Positions 12,514 to 24,228 of a stretch of 64,000 nucleotides of DNA are shown here, in pieces. The stretch is from Parapristionchus giblindavisi (taxonomy: Eukaryota; Nematoda; Chromadorea; Rhabditida; Diplogasteridae), in NCBI GenBank assembly GCA_943737045.1, contig CALSFV010000045.1, positions 310,001-374,000 of the forward strand, written 5' to 3'. The position numbers and the translations under genes were made by a program. The stretch's first letter is position 1. Each line of letters starts with the position of its first letter. The notes under the pieces are model-generated. The model was not told the DNA's origin, made no database searches, and was given only the letters and a program-made list of their open reading frames with translations.

Positions 12514-13480
12514 TCGAGTTCAAGAACACAATTGCCACAAAGTTTGTTAAAGGAAAAATATATGAAGAGTGTAGTCGTTTCTCACATCAGCAGTGGATGG
12601 CAAGTATTTCTCTTGGAATGAATGTATAGATAAAATATTTCGCGAAATACCTTCATGCTATGTTCGATTTTGCCCTGTTGTTATTGTTATATAAGCTGTT
12701 GTAAAGTTATTCGTTCCTTTTGTAACTGAGTTATAACGAAAAATACTATTTTGTGTTTTCCGATTCGTAAAACCAATCGGCCATGGTTATTATTTCTCGT
12801 GGCTAAACCTATCTTTAATAATGTTCATATTCGAACGTTTTTCTACCCAGACATTTCACAATTAGGAGTATCGAGAAGTTATCTCCTATAATTATGAAAA
12901 AGAAGATCTCGGTGACACCTCAAACAAATTTTGTTGAGTTTTCTAACCTTTGATCCAGTGGATGGTCGTTTTTGATCCGTTTAGAGAAGTTAAATATATT
13001 ATTATTATTATAATTACAATAATATTATATTACATATAGGTTCCTTTTCTGTCTAGTAATAACAAGATAAACTTTTATAGATATGTTGAGAACAGTGAAA
13101 GTCTTGTTGATATAATTAGTTGTCGGAGAATTTGAGGATATATTTCGTTCTTTATATATTTCACCATTATCTTCTTACAATGTAAGTACTTAGATTAGTT
13201 TAATTTAATAGCCTGAGGTCCGACTCCGTATAGTCTTGTACTTTAGCATAGAGAAAAAGAAGGTATAACTAAAAGATTCATAAAACGTGACGCGATATTA
13301 TTTCGTCAAGTCAGTCCAGAAAAGATTAGTAATACAGTTATGAGTTCTATTACGAAAATCATGTGCTATAAACGAGACGATAATTTAGTCGTGTGAGAAA
13401 TACAGAATGAGTATTAATGCAATATCTAACTAATCTACTTCGACGTTTCCTAGTAGAGATTAATAGTCAACCGTTCCATA
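12514..13480. other. intergenic, nothing recognised
   Basis: AT-rich spacer before the Sre-type gene. No exons or repeats of note were seen. Confidence 0.5.
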
Positions 13481-13486
13481 TTTCAG
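13481..13486 (+). promoter_or_regulatory. likely trans-splice acceptor
   Basis: TTTCAG directly before the ATG at 13487. Confidence 0.5.
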
Positions 13487-15418
13487 ATGAATGATTTTAA
13501 TCCTTCCAATCACATTTATGCAATATTCGTTACAAAAAATGTCACTTCGTCTAATATGCAACTGTTTGAAGCAATATATACCATCGAGGTACCGATTTCG
13601 TAAATATGAATGTCGATCTCTATATAATTCGTACAGCTCGTGTTTATAATTTTGTATTTCGTTCTTATTCCGATGAATATATGGATATCACTGCATTCTC
13701 AGCCTCTACACAGAAATGTTTGAATATTTCTCGGGAACAATATTACCATATCTTCCATTTAGCTACGGTTTCTTCTTGTTATTTCATTTATACACGCCGC
13801 ATTGTTCCAAATGTCAAGGATAAGTTTACTTAACGCCCAATACTACTACGACGATTTTAGTGGTATGTTTGGACGACCACAACTTTTAAACCTTGCTTTT
13901 AAGAAAACGACGATTTAATCACAGTGATGTCTTTGATAAGGAGGCAGTCATTCACTTTTTTCATATACATGTGCGCATATGATTAATAATGTGATCCTCA
14001 CAATGATCTAATGTTTTGAGCATTATATCAATGTGAACATATTTAAAATATTAATTTTATTCTTAATTTAGAATATCATAAATTTTTCTGATCGACAGTA
14101 CAACGTATCGGTAACATTAATTGTACTACCGTACAGTGAAATAATTTTTGCTATTTTTTATTAAACAAATACAGTGGCTAAAATGATGAAACGAATAGTT
14201 TTTCTCTGCTTTCTACGTCTCCAACATGGAATTTTGGAAACAAATCAATATGTATTTCAGTGGTTCTGCCGTTACTCTTGAAAGAGTTGTCGCCACTAGA
14301 CATTGGTCTTGGTTGGTTGATCTTATAGTAAATTTAAATTAAGTTATAACAAACACAGGTACGAGAAACAGAGTCCATCTACGACATTTGTTATTGTCTG
14401 CCCTTTGTTAATCGTTGAACTTTTGTCGTTTTGGGTCGGCTTTTCTATTACTTTCAGTCAGTAACCACGCTTTAAATGAATACAAGTATTTAATTTTTAA
14501 TCAATTTGATTTTTTCTATCCAGAATACAGCCATGATGAATATCAATTTATTGTCATGGTCATAGTTTTGGGTTTGACAGTGCTGGTGCGTTGGTTATTT
14601 TGTAATTGTGTTTGTCAATTAACCTTAGTTCCAGGCGTTCACATCCGTCTATCGATATAATAGTAATGAAATAGAAAGGATGAAGAAATGGGCAAACAAA
14701 AATAACTATTCTATTAGCAGAACCTATCAAATTCGAGAGAATATGTTTGTGATGAGAGTGAGTCTATGAAACTGATGAGACTATGAAGCTTGATAAAAAT
14801 AAACGAAAAGAGGAAGATTCAATAATCTGTATAGCAGATGGAGAACCTTTTTAACTCATTTCTACTCTTTTCTTCACTTCCGAACTAACTATTCATGATT
14901 TAATAGGTAGACTTTTTCAGATATTGATGAAATTCGCTGCACCATTTTGCGTTCTCGTTACTCCAGCTGTAGTGTGCAATGCTATATTCTTTATACTACC
15001 TAACAATGACTCTTTTAATTCAATTAGATTTTCGTCAATGGCTATTTTCGATTTATGGATCGCCATGTAAGGCACTCGTGCCGCAATTATTAAAATCTAT
15101 TTATATTTCAGAAGTTGTGTAATTCTTTCCTGCATCTTCCCGTTTATCGACGACATTCAACAAAAAGCGTTTATGACAGTTCCAATAGTGGGAAAGCTAA
15201 TAAAAGAACATATGAATCGTCGAAGATATTCCACAGAACAGAGAATGTCCTCGTCTAACAATTTATCCACTACAAAGCGCATAAATTCTAGTTTTGGGTA
15301 AGTACCTATACTACAAACTCAATTAAGAATATTTTGTTACAGTTCGGTATTTGTTATCGAACAAACGCAGTCAACTGGTGATCAGTATTTCTCTTGGCTA
15401 AATGGAGATCTGCGATAG
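13487..15418 (+). pseudogene. Sre-type seven-transmembrane chemoreceptor with one frameshift
   Basis: Exons: 13487-13588, 13637-13812, 14072-14110, 14199-14311, 14359-14456, 14524-14585, 14635-14757, 14921-15066, 15112-15297 and 15343-15418. Family signs are TM1 (LVFIILYFVLIPMNIW), the end of TM3 with the inner loop (GSAVTLERVVATRHWSWYEK), TM4, the NYSISRTYQIRENMFVMR segment before TM6, and a final DQYFSWL. This is the layout of the nematode Sre/Srab group, predicted odorant receptors of the ciliary membrane. Phases agree throughout except in exon 2: the frame that encodes TM1 stops at a TGA near 13733, and the rest of TM2 (QYYHIFHLATVSSCYFIYTR) continues in another frame, as if one base were missing. 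The third exon (13 residues) is the least certain. AATAAA at 15596. It may be a pseudogene, or the base may be an assembly error. Confidence 0.7.
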
Positions 15419-16016
15419 TTTTTTTTTTAAATAAAGCTACACTGCATTCAGAGTTGCAGGTCATATTATTAAGTTGCACTGAATTCAGAATATCAGGTCA
15501 TATTATTAGCATATTATTTACGAAGATCGTTTTATCAGAATCATGTTTGGCGAATAGACACTCCGACATTATGATATACCTATAAGAATTTCTGAAATAA
15601 AGAATAAAATCAAATCAAATGCACCATACATTTGAGCATTTTATATTAGTAGAAAAATCAGTTCGAGTCAGTTCGAGTTTCGCAGATTTTAATTATTGAA
15701 TTCAGGGCTTTGAGAAGAAATTGAAGATTGTCGTTATTCATCGCCTTTTTATAAAACGACTATTTCGATTCCAGCTTTGGACAAAAGCATAGTTAAAGCC
15801 ATTGTGTCATTTGTTCAGTGCAAACTCAATCACGAGAAGAGACATATTTAGATTTTCGATAAAGCTCAAATATTTCATAGTATTTTATATTTTCGTTAAG
15901 CGAGGTTTCTTCGGGGTTCATGTTAAATCATTACGAGGGTTACAATGTTTTTTTTATCAGATATTGATTCAATAAGCTCGTATTTACATTAGAAAGGTAG
16001 TGGCTTAAGAGTACGA
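15419..16016. other. convergent intergenic region
   Basis: Lies between the 3' ends of the Sre-type gene (plus) and the dehydrogenase gene (minus). It holds an AATAAA at 15596-15601 and nothing else recognised. Confidence 0.5.
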
Positions 16017-17915
16017 TCATAGAAACCACCAGAATGTTCCATAGTCACCTAAAATCATCATTTTAATCCTTCTGAACATGTTAAGACGTCTCACTTTGTG
16101 AAGAATACAATCTATCATATCCTTTGCAGCTTCTTCTACCTGAAACAATTTTAAAAAAGTTTTTTAAACAATTAAGAAATATATTATTTATTGCTGATAC
16201 ATATTTATATAAAAAAAACATTTTCATGTCACGAAATGATTTCGATTGATATCAACAACATTTTCTCATGAGCTGTATCTGCATTTTATAAACTCACAGT
16301 GGAGATTGCATCAGGTCCTCCCATATCTGTTTTGATACTTCCTGGAGTCATAGCAATATAAATCAATCCATATTCCTTACTATCTGCTGCCATTGTACGA
16401 GTGAGCATATTAAGAGCTGCCTATAATAAGTAAATAATATCTTGATAATTTCTTTATTACCAAAGTTATTTTTTGGCATATTCTAAAGTTTGTTTAGAAT
16501 CCAATAAAAAGAATAAATAGAGATCTTGAGGCACACTTGTAACAAAAAAACGGTATGTCTCACAAATATAATATGAAGTATCAAGCACTATTAAAAAGTT
16601 GTATCCATCTATTGCTTAAATAAATGTAGAAATATAACAAAGTACCTTGCTCATTTGATAAACGATTGCATTTCTGTCAGTGGTTCCTTTACAATTGGTC
16701 ATTGATGCCAATTCATCAGTGATATTCACCATCATAACATTCTTCTTTCCCGCTTTAATCGCCTTACGAAGTTGTGGAATGAATCCCTAAATGTGAAGTT
16801 ACGATCAAACTAATTTTCGATATCATACCTGACAGATTATTGTCGGTCCCACAGCATTCACTTCGATTTCATCCACAATTAGCTAAAATTACTTATAATA
16901 TTACATTGCTCGTAGATTGTGTAACGGGTTTATTCGCCTCTCAAACGATTCTTGTTGACAACGTATAGAGATAGTGCGTCGGGGTCTATTTAATAATTTA
17001 ATAGATGAAATACTAGTCAGTACCTTTCTGTTAACTTCGCCATTGATGTCATAGGGTTCGAATATGCCAGCGTTATTAATAATTACATTGAGACCATCTT
17101 CACCGACGGTATCTCGAATCTATGAATTGTTTATTAATTACACTGATCATACTAGGTCATTACGAAAGTCTGGCACCAAATATATTTTTATAAGTCTGAG
17201 TTAGAATATTTCGATAGCAAAGTATGCCATGACGTTCCAGGAGGGATATATGCGCAGTCATTTCACAACAAAATTTCAATAAAAATAGGTAGGATTCATA
17301 CAACCATGGGCTGAAATTTTCTGAGAAGCCATAATTCAGCCAAGTCCGACGATTATCTCAGTGCTTCATCCAGGTAAGATGAGGTATATTGTACTCGAGG
17401 ACCGATAAGGTCAAATTCTGTATATGCACAAATGACCGTAGCCGTGCGCGGGATAATTTGTTCACTGAGTAGCTTGATCGGAGTTACACAGTAAGCTTAT
17501 GTAGTTATCATAAAAGACAATGATATTAACTATATACCTTTAGATAGACATCTCCGATTGTCATATGCTCGAAGAGCTCCAATTGATAGACATGGAGACG
17601 AGGATCTTTGATAGACTTCAGTTCCTACATTATTCACATACATTATCATTATCTAGATACCATTAATTCGAACACTCAAGGATATTTGCATACTTTAGAA
17701 AAAAGACCATCAAATTGAAAAAAAATGTGTTTTAGGTAGTTTAAAGTACGTTTAGGGTGTTCATTCAACAATGAAATATCTTTCCTTAAACTAACTCTGG
17801 CATCACTCCAATGTCTATGTGTAGCAAAGATGTTCTTGACTTCAGGATTGTTGAGCAACTCCTTGACAAGACCGAGACCAAGGCCGCGATTAGCTCCAGT
17901 GACGAGAATGTGCAT
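16017..17915 (-). CDS. short-chain dehydrogenase/reductase (SDR)
   Basis: Seven exons in phase: 17796-17915, 17538-17624, 17024-17119, 16829-16882, 16646-16786, 16298-16420 and 16017-16139, giving 247 residues, a usual SDR length. It is predicted to be a cytosolic NAD(P)-dependent oxidoreductase of the classical SDR fold. Visible motifs: the cofactor site TGANRGLGLG at residues 7-16, NNAG in exon 3, EVNAVGP (the active-site Asn) in exon 4, NITDELASM, whose Ser aligns with the catalytic Ser, then YQMSK (catalytic Tyr and Lys) in exon 5, and PGSIKTDMGGPDA in exon 6. It resembles the nematode and insect C-factor/sniffer branch. The catalytic tetrad is present although the Ser region departs from the usual ISS..GS. 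The substrate cannot be told from sequence. Confidence 0.9.
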
Positions 17916-19101
17916 TCTAGGTCGATTTGTGTATGAACACAGAAGGAAATGAGTTACAGTACTATCAACTCAATCGAAACTACGAATGAAAGATAGAACA
18001 CAAGAGTTGTCAAACGAGTAGGAGTGGACATGTTCGACAATTGATTACTCAATCAAGACGAGTTATAGGGTGGAGGCGGATTGAGTACAGAATGTAAAAG
18101 AGGTTGTTGTGATAAAAACAACTCGTTTTGGGCTGTTATCATTAAGTGGTTCTTTGAGCCACATTCCGTGATTTCTCCCGAAAATCGGACTTCAAAGGAA
18201 TATCGTTCTGTGTAAATTTATATGTACTGAGATAACTGAAATAGACGATATTTATACAGATACAGCTTGATACAGCTCAAATTCGCAATACGTGAATTAG
18301 CGAAAATTAACTCTCGAATACTGCATGCCCAATTCTGTGAAGCCCCTTTATTATATTTTTTACCAAGAGAATTATAAATAAATAATGTCTTGTAGATAAA
18401 ATGGCTTTCTAGGAACAAAATAACTTTTCAAGTGTTCGAATCTAAGAATAAATATGAACAATTTTGTAAGTTTAAAATTATTTATCAATGCTACATTAGA
18501 GTATGAGTGATACATTTTTTGAACACACTATTTAACTAGAATTAAGGAATATTGAAAAAGTCAAAAAATTGTTTAGACCAATAGTGGACAATTGATAAGA
18601 AATTGAATAAAATCGCGGATTAAAAATGGAGACCCACGATTTTTTTCGTAACAAGACTGTTCGGGTAAAATGATGGAGATTTATCACATGAATCGAAAGA
18701 CATATTTGATAATGCTTGATGATATGTGTGAAGCTTGTTATGTTCATCGAAAGTATAACTTTTAAGGCAAGTAGAGAGTGGCTATCCGATTTGCTCTCTA
18801 ACTTTCCCATTGTCCCTCACTCTAATTTCCATACAAAACGACTATTCTGCCCCGTGTTGATCGTTGCGGGAGTCAGTCATGCAAACTCAAGGGATACCAC
18901 TACCTCTTTTATTTATCTTAAAAAGAACAAAAGTTGACAATCTGCTCGCTTGGTTGAAGAGATTCGCCATAACTGTGTGCATATAGACAGTGAATTTGAA
19001 AAAGGAGAGAAACTAGAACCGATCGCTAAAACTTCAAACATAAGAAAATGAAAAAAAAAACTCTTATTGCTGCGACCACAGCGGGTATTTTTTCTGGCGT
19101 A
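17916..19101. other. intergenic, nothing recognised
   Basis: Upstream of the SDR start. Open frames here (18218-18418, 18532-18810, 18716-18937) lie on both strands and lack splice support. Confidence 0.5.
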
Positions 19102-20938
19102 TACGAGAGCCTGTCTGAGGGAACTCACATATGAGGTGACATAGCGAAAAATAAATTTTTCTGTTTGATGTGGAATAAAATAGTGCATTACCGGGCGACC
19201 TCAGCCACACATATGAGAAAGTTTGATTTTGTGTCTGAAGGTTACTGTAACAGAAAATGTTCATTTGGCCGAAAAAAATTATTTCGGTTCCCAAGCATTC
19301 GATCGACTCGGGAGTGGTACCATTCGATTCCTCGTGTGAATACAAGCAACTTTTACTTCGACCACGTTTTAACCAGGACTTCGAAGAATCGAGTTATTGC
19401 GAAAATAAACTTTTGAACGTTAATTACTATGCGACGGTTCTCTAGAAGGAAGAAATTAAATTTGCTTAAATCGTTCTACATTTAATAACCTGCCTTATAT
19501 TTAAATATGAAGGCAAACAAACCTGGTCAAATTTGGTTACGAAAGCAAAATATGACATCGACTCGGTAAAAAAATCACTTCACGATCCTTAGTGCACTTG
19601 TCATACTGTAGACACCTGTCTCTTTTCACGGCTCTATGCCCGGACTCCCCCTATAGGTTTAATTGATTTTGTTATTACATTTTTTTACTTAAAATTAAAA
19701 ACACACAAGGGGGGGGGGAACATTTAAAAACAGAATAAACCAAGTAATGGGGCCGGGTATAGAGCTGTGAATAAGACAATATGCTCTGGTTTGAATCCAT
19801 GCATGATTCAAGTAAAATTCGTGCATGATCTAGCATGAAAAATACTCGAATCATGCATGGGTTATCCGTGGTCATGCATGGATTTTGAGACTACATGCAA
19901 GATCGCGGAAAATCCATAAATGATCACGAAGAATCCATGTATGATATCGAATCGTGGATATCCCATGTATGATCATGCATTTAATGCCGAATCATGCATG
20001 ATTATACTTGTATCCATGAGCATGGATGGATTTCAACACCCGAGCGACATGGCACCAAAATAATTTCGTGAAGTAGTCTTAGACTGAGTCACTGTCATAT
20101 TTCGCGTTAAAATACAAACGTGACCTCGTTCGTTAGTCTTCATATTTTAATATAAGGTTTGGTATTAGATGTAGAACGATTTAAGCATATTTAATTTTTT
20201 TCATTCATTAAAAGGTTCTATAGAATTAGTGCCCTGCCATATTGCCTTATTCATGGCTCTATACCCGGCCCCATTAATTGATTTATTCTTGCTCAATTTA
20301 TTCTGTGTTTATACGTCCCCCCTATTGTGTGTTTTATTTTTTTTGTAAAAAACATGTAAAAACCGAATAAATTAAACAAGTAGGGGGAGTCCAGGCATAG
20401 AACCGTGAAAAAAGACAGGTGTTTACAGTATGAAAAGCGCACTAAGGATCGCGAAGTGACTTTTTTACCGAGTTGCTGTCATATTTTGCTTTCGTAACCA
20501 AATTTGACCAGGTTTGTTTGCCTTCATATTTAAATATAAGGTAGGTTATTAAATGTAGAACGATTTAAGCAAATTTAATTTCTTCCTTCTAGAGAACCGT
20601 CGCATAGTAATTAACGTTCAAAAGTTTATTTTCGTAATAACTCGATTCTTCGAAGTCCTGGTTAAAACGTGATCGAAGTAAAAGTTGCTTGTATTCACAC
20701 GAGGAATCGAATGGTACCACTCCCGAGTCGATCGGATGCTTGGGAACCGAAATAATTTTTTCGGCCAAATGAACATTTTCTCTTACAGTAATCTTCAGAC
20801 ACAAAATAAAACTTTCTCATATGTGTGGCTGAGGTCGCCCGGTAATGCACTATTTTATTCCACATCAAACAGAAAAATTTATTTTTCGCTATGTCACCAC
20901 CCCCGGTCAGAATGTCAATTCCCTCAGACATGCTCTCA
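19102..20938. mobile_element. long foldback element with TA ends
   Basis: The two halves are inverted copies: 19257-19445 (plus) and 20589-20804 (minus) encode nearly identical peptides (VPFDSSCEYKQLLLR...YATVL), and the pairing runs out to TACGAGAGC.../...GCTCTCA next to TA on each side. Arms reach inwards to about 19790 and 20230. The loop holds a cluster of CATGCATG-like repeats. No transposase is encoded, so this is a non-autonomous palindrome, probably moved by a Tc1/mariner-type enzyme. The peptides are most likely by-products, not genes. Confidence 0.8.
19795..20030. repeat. cluster of CATGCATG-type motifs
   Basis: About a dozen copies of the self-complementary core ATCATGCATG or close variants, irregularly spaced, fill the loop of the foldback element. 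Confidence 0.7.
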
Positions 20939-20948
20939 TACTAACTAT

Positions 20949-21241
20949 TAGGGATCCGCAAATGTGCATTCGTGCGAAATGATTTTCAAAATGAAAATGA
21001 AAGAAAAGTCGTGCGCACGACTTCATTATTATAATTGAGTATTCATTCGTGCAAATTAATGCATTTGACTCATTCTGATTCATTATCATTCCTAAAATTG
21101 GTAAAATTGGTGGTTGGTCTGTCATGTCTATTGCACGAATGGGCACGAAAAATGCGTCATAATTGTGCAGAATGACTTTTCATCATTTTTATTTCGTTCA
21201 TGATCGTACCGGCTGTGCATTTGCACGAATGCGGATCCCTA
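20949..21241. mobile_element. hAT-like MITE with 8-bp target duplication
   Basis: A 293-bp element starting TAGGGATCCGC and ending GCGGATCCCTA, flanked on both sides by CTAACTAT (20941-20948 and 21242-21249). Eight-base duplications with short TIRs are typical of hAT transposons. The interior is partly self-complementary (GTGCATTCGTGC against GCACGAATGC) and has no coding capacity. It sits just beside the foldback terminus at 20938, splitting older sequence. Confidence 0.85.
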
Positions 21242-21685
21242 CTAACTATCCCTCCTTACTCTTCGAACCTTACTCATGTTGCTACTTTAGTCAAGGCGTC
21301 CAACTTGTGTGGTCCGATGGACTTCGAGAAGAATTTTGCAAAGAATGTCGATCTTGACCGTTTTCAGCGGGATCTCATTGAACATCAAAATAAATTTAAT
21401 ATTTTTTACGCCTTCTATTATACCTTCTGTTATTATTGAGTTTTCTCGTAAATCTCAATGTTTAGAGACACTTCCTAGGCAAATTTGAAATTTTCCGCTC
21501 TATTTATTTATTTATTTATTTATTTATCATACATCCAATAAAGATGTGACAACATGGCGATGTTCTTTTGCTTACTTTGTATGCGAGAGAGTGTTTCTAG
21601 AACGGCAAGTGATATTGGCTTGAAATGTGCCTTTAAGTTCTTAAACTTTTAAATTTGAATATACCTCTTATTATTAATCGTATTG
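21242..21685. other. unresolved region with TTTA repeat
   Basis: Holds two overlapping open frames after the MITE (to 21357 and 21439) of unknown origin, and a (TATT)n repeat at 21501-21527. No gene is supported. Confidence 0.4.
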
Positions 21686-22034
21686 TTAAAGATGGAGGCC
21701 CGTGAATGAATATTCAAATGCATAAAATATCTATTATGCAAGGGTCAAGTGATATGCAAGAAATTAGCACGATCATTCATCAATCCTGTAGCGCAGTGGT
21801 AAAAGTGATCACTAGTAAGCGTAACCTCGCGGGTTCGAAACCTATTGCTGAACTTTCCTATTTTCAAAATTTCGCGCCTTTGCCTGTACATCAAGCATGG
21901 ATTCATTCATGATTCTTACGATCAATAAGCTGAATTATCATAAAATAATTTATGTATGGTATGAAGAATAACTTTTGCTATATTTCTGTCTTTACGGTTT
22001 GTTCATGAAAATATTGCTCGGACTCCACCTTTAA
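21686..22034 (+). mobile_element. TTAA-flanked MITE with internal tRNA-like A and B boxes
   Basis: The element is bounded by TTAA at 21686-21689 and 22031-22034, with inverted termini AGATGGAGGCC and GGACTCCACCT. TTAA duplications point to piggyBac-type transposition. Inside, TAGCGCAGTGG (21789-21799) matches a tRNA A box and GGTTCGAAACC (21832-21842) matches a B box exactly, at a tRNA-like distance. A second copy lies at 61633-61980 on the other strand. The open frame across it is conserved only because the element is. Confidence 0.8.
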
Positions 22035-22311
22035 TATCACTGTTAGAAATATTTATTATAGAATTAAACTGTCCGAACAATACAAATTCCGCTCTTTGCC
22101 GCGCAATACTCTGAATAGTTCAAAAATCTTTTGGAACAAAATTGCGTATGATTGTGTAATTTAAACGTTCAACTTTTCTTTGTTTTAACGGACGTCGATA
22201 ACGTAAGAACTGAGCTGATGATTTAATTTTTTTAAGACTCTGCTCAGAAATCGTGAGATTTTAGCAATCGCTAGCGTGTGGCATAGATAAGCGTTGTCTC
22301 CTAACATCAAT

Positions 22312-23890
22312 TCAACGGTTCGAAAGCTTCGCACGTTCGTTACTGCAACTATTTGGAGTCCATACGAAAAAGAGAAGAATGGTACTCTAGAAATTGAACA
22401 TTTCTAAAATGAATCTTTTTTTTAAACAAATCTTCATAATTATTTTAAAACTTTTTTAAACTTGATTGATATATTTTATAATATATATTTTGATTTTTAA
22501 AAATTATTTGATAAACCTGTAGAATGGGAACAAAAAAGAAGGAAAACGTTATTGCAATTGTTCCAACTCCGAGATCGTATTGCGTCATAGCACAATACAG
22601 TAATATTCCAATCGGAACTGATGCAGCCACAATGGGAGTTAAACACTGAAAAGATTTTTGTTAGATTATGATATACAATGGACCGATTTATCCGTTTCCA
22701 TAAAAACTTTATGAATCACCTGTACAATTTGCATATGAAAGAATTTTCTCTGCATTGTGATCGTCTTTGAACTGAGTTGGATGCCAAAAGCGTTCAGAAA
22801 GTGTTTTATCTAGATTAATAATCGTATGAGATTTGTTTCAAACTGTACTACTTATAAGTTGCTACAATTATAATCACCTTCCACATGAATGTTATGAATA
22901 ATACGTAGCCTATAATACATGTTGGACCGATACAATACATGATTATATGATTTAGCGAACGATTCTTCTTAAAAAAACCACTCTTACTTGCAGGGAAAGT
23001 TTGTGAGAAAAAATTAAGAGAAAATAATAATTTAAAAAAAAGTCAACTAAGAGTTAGTCTAGAACGCCACTTTCCTCAAGTCTATTATTTAATCTACTAG
23101 TGTAATATTCTTTAAAAAAGGATTTTACAAACATTCTCTTCAATAGTCTCGATCGGGCATCCATAAGCTATAAGAGGAACATCATAGGATATATTAAATG
23201 CTCTTCGTGAGACTTCTACAAGAGATTCCATATATACTTCAGTTGGAACAATATTAATGGATACATACTGAACTTATTCATTTGTAAAATAAAACAGGAA
23301 AACAGATAACAACCATGTCCATAATCAGAAATGAGAAAGGAGTAGAATATGATACAATAAATCGACTGCTCATAGTCATGTAACCTCTGAAATTCCACTG
23401 AAATTTTATTTCGAATACTGATGAACACTAACCTGGTAAGTACAGTATATTGCATGATACATGGTCCAGCGCTTAATTGCCAAATGAGCACAGATGATAC
23501 CACAGCCATCATAAGAATTATGTCGAGTAACCATTTTGGAAAAATCAACACTAACGGATTGAAGAGAGGCATGGCAAAATAGCCATCGAGAAAGGCATGA
23601 CCCTAAGCTTATAGTCTATTAGAAATACTATACAAGACATACTGGGTAGTAATCTTGGATCGAATGATTTTAAAACTTTAAAATCAGTGGCTTACCACAA
23701 GACATACGAGTATGATACAAGTGAAGACAACACCATGCGTAATAAATACCATGATAACCAGTCGAAAGCTAGGCGTCAGTCGTTCCAATTGTCTTCTTGA
23801 TATGAGAACAAATAGAAAAATATACAGAATAAGGGCAGTCAAATTTTCCAGAGCGATTACTGCCCGAACTACTGTAACCCACGACCACAT
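22312..23890 (-). CDS. Str-superfamily seven-transmembrane chemoreceptor
   Basis: Eight exons in phase: 23696-23890, 23433-23602, 23311-23386, 23133-23267, 22878-22967, 22720-22809, 22517-22645 and 22312-22386, giving 319 residues, normal for the family. TM1 and TM2 are in exon 1, TM3 in exon 2 (FPKWLLDIILMMAVVSSVLI), TM4 in exon 3, the outer loop 2 with a Cys (AYGCPIETIEEN) in exon 4, and TM5 in exon 5. The inner loop 3 with KTITMQRKFFHMQIVQ leads into TM6, the layout of the Srh/Sri/Srd/Str group. The subfamily could not be fixed. Exon 4 starts at the TTCAG before 23267 because the nearer TGTAG breaks phase. No defect was seen, unlike the three str genes to the right. Confidence 0.8.
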
Positions 23891-24032
23891 TGCAGATCGA
23901 CTATTGCGTTAAAAATAAATTAGCATCAAATCAGAGAAAGTAATTAGCGATTATTCAATTAAGCTTGGCACGCGATATTGAATGAATATAGAACACATTC
24001 TAAAGAATAGTAAATGCCTAGATTCAAATTGC

Positions 24033-24035
<3 letters not shown>

Positions 24036-24102
<67 letters not shown>
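24036..24102. repeat. (TA)n microsatellite
   Basis: About 33 uninterrupted TA units between the receptor gene and the PAN-like gene. Confidence 0.95.
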
Positions 24103-24108
<6 letters not shown>

Positions 24109-24228
24109 TTATGATCAGTATAATCAGTTTACCATATGGTGAATGTTTCGTAAAACGGTAATGATAGTGTCTGAACAACATAATGTTTCATCATAAATCA
24201 TAATAAATTATAACATTATTTATCCCTT

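Noticed and set aside
19064..20951. Several matching open frames on both strands taken as a duplicated gene
   Set aside because: They are mirrored arms of one palindromic element with TA ends, and have no start or splice signals.
21163..21439. Open frames after the hAT-like MITE
   Set aside because: They begin inside the MITE, and the remaining part matches nothing I recognise.
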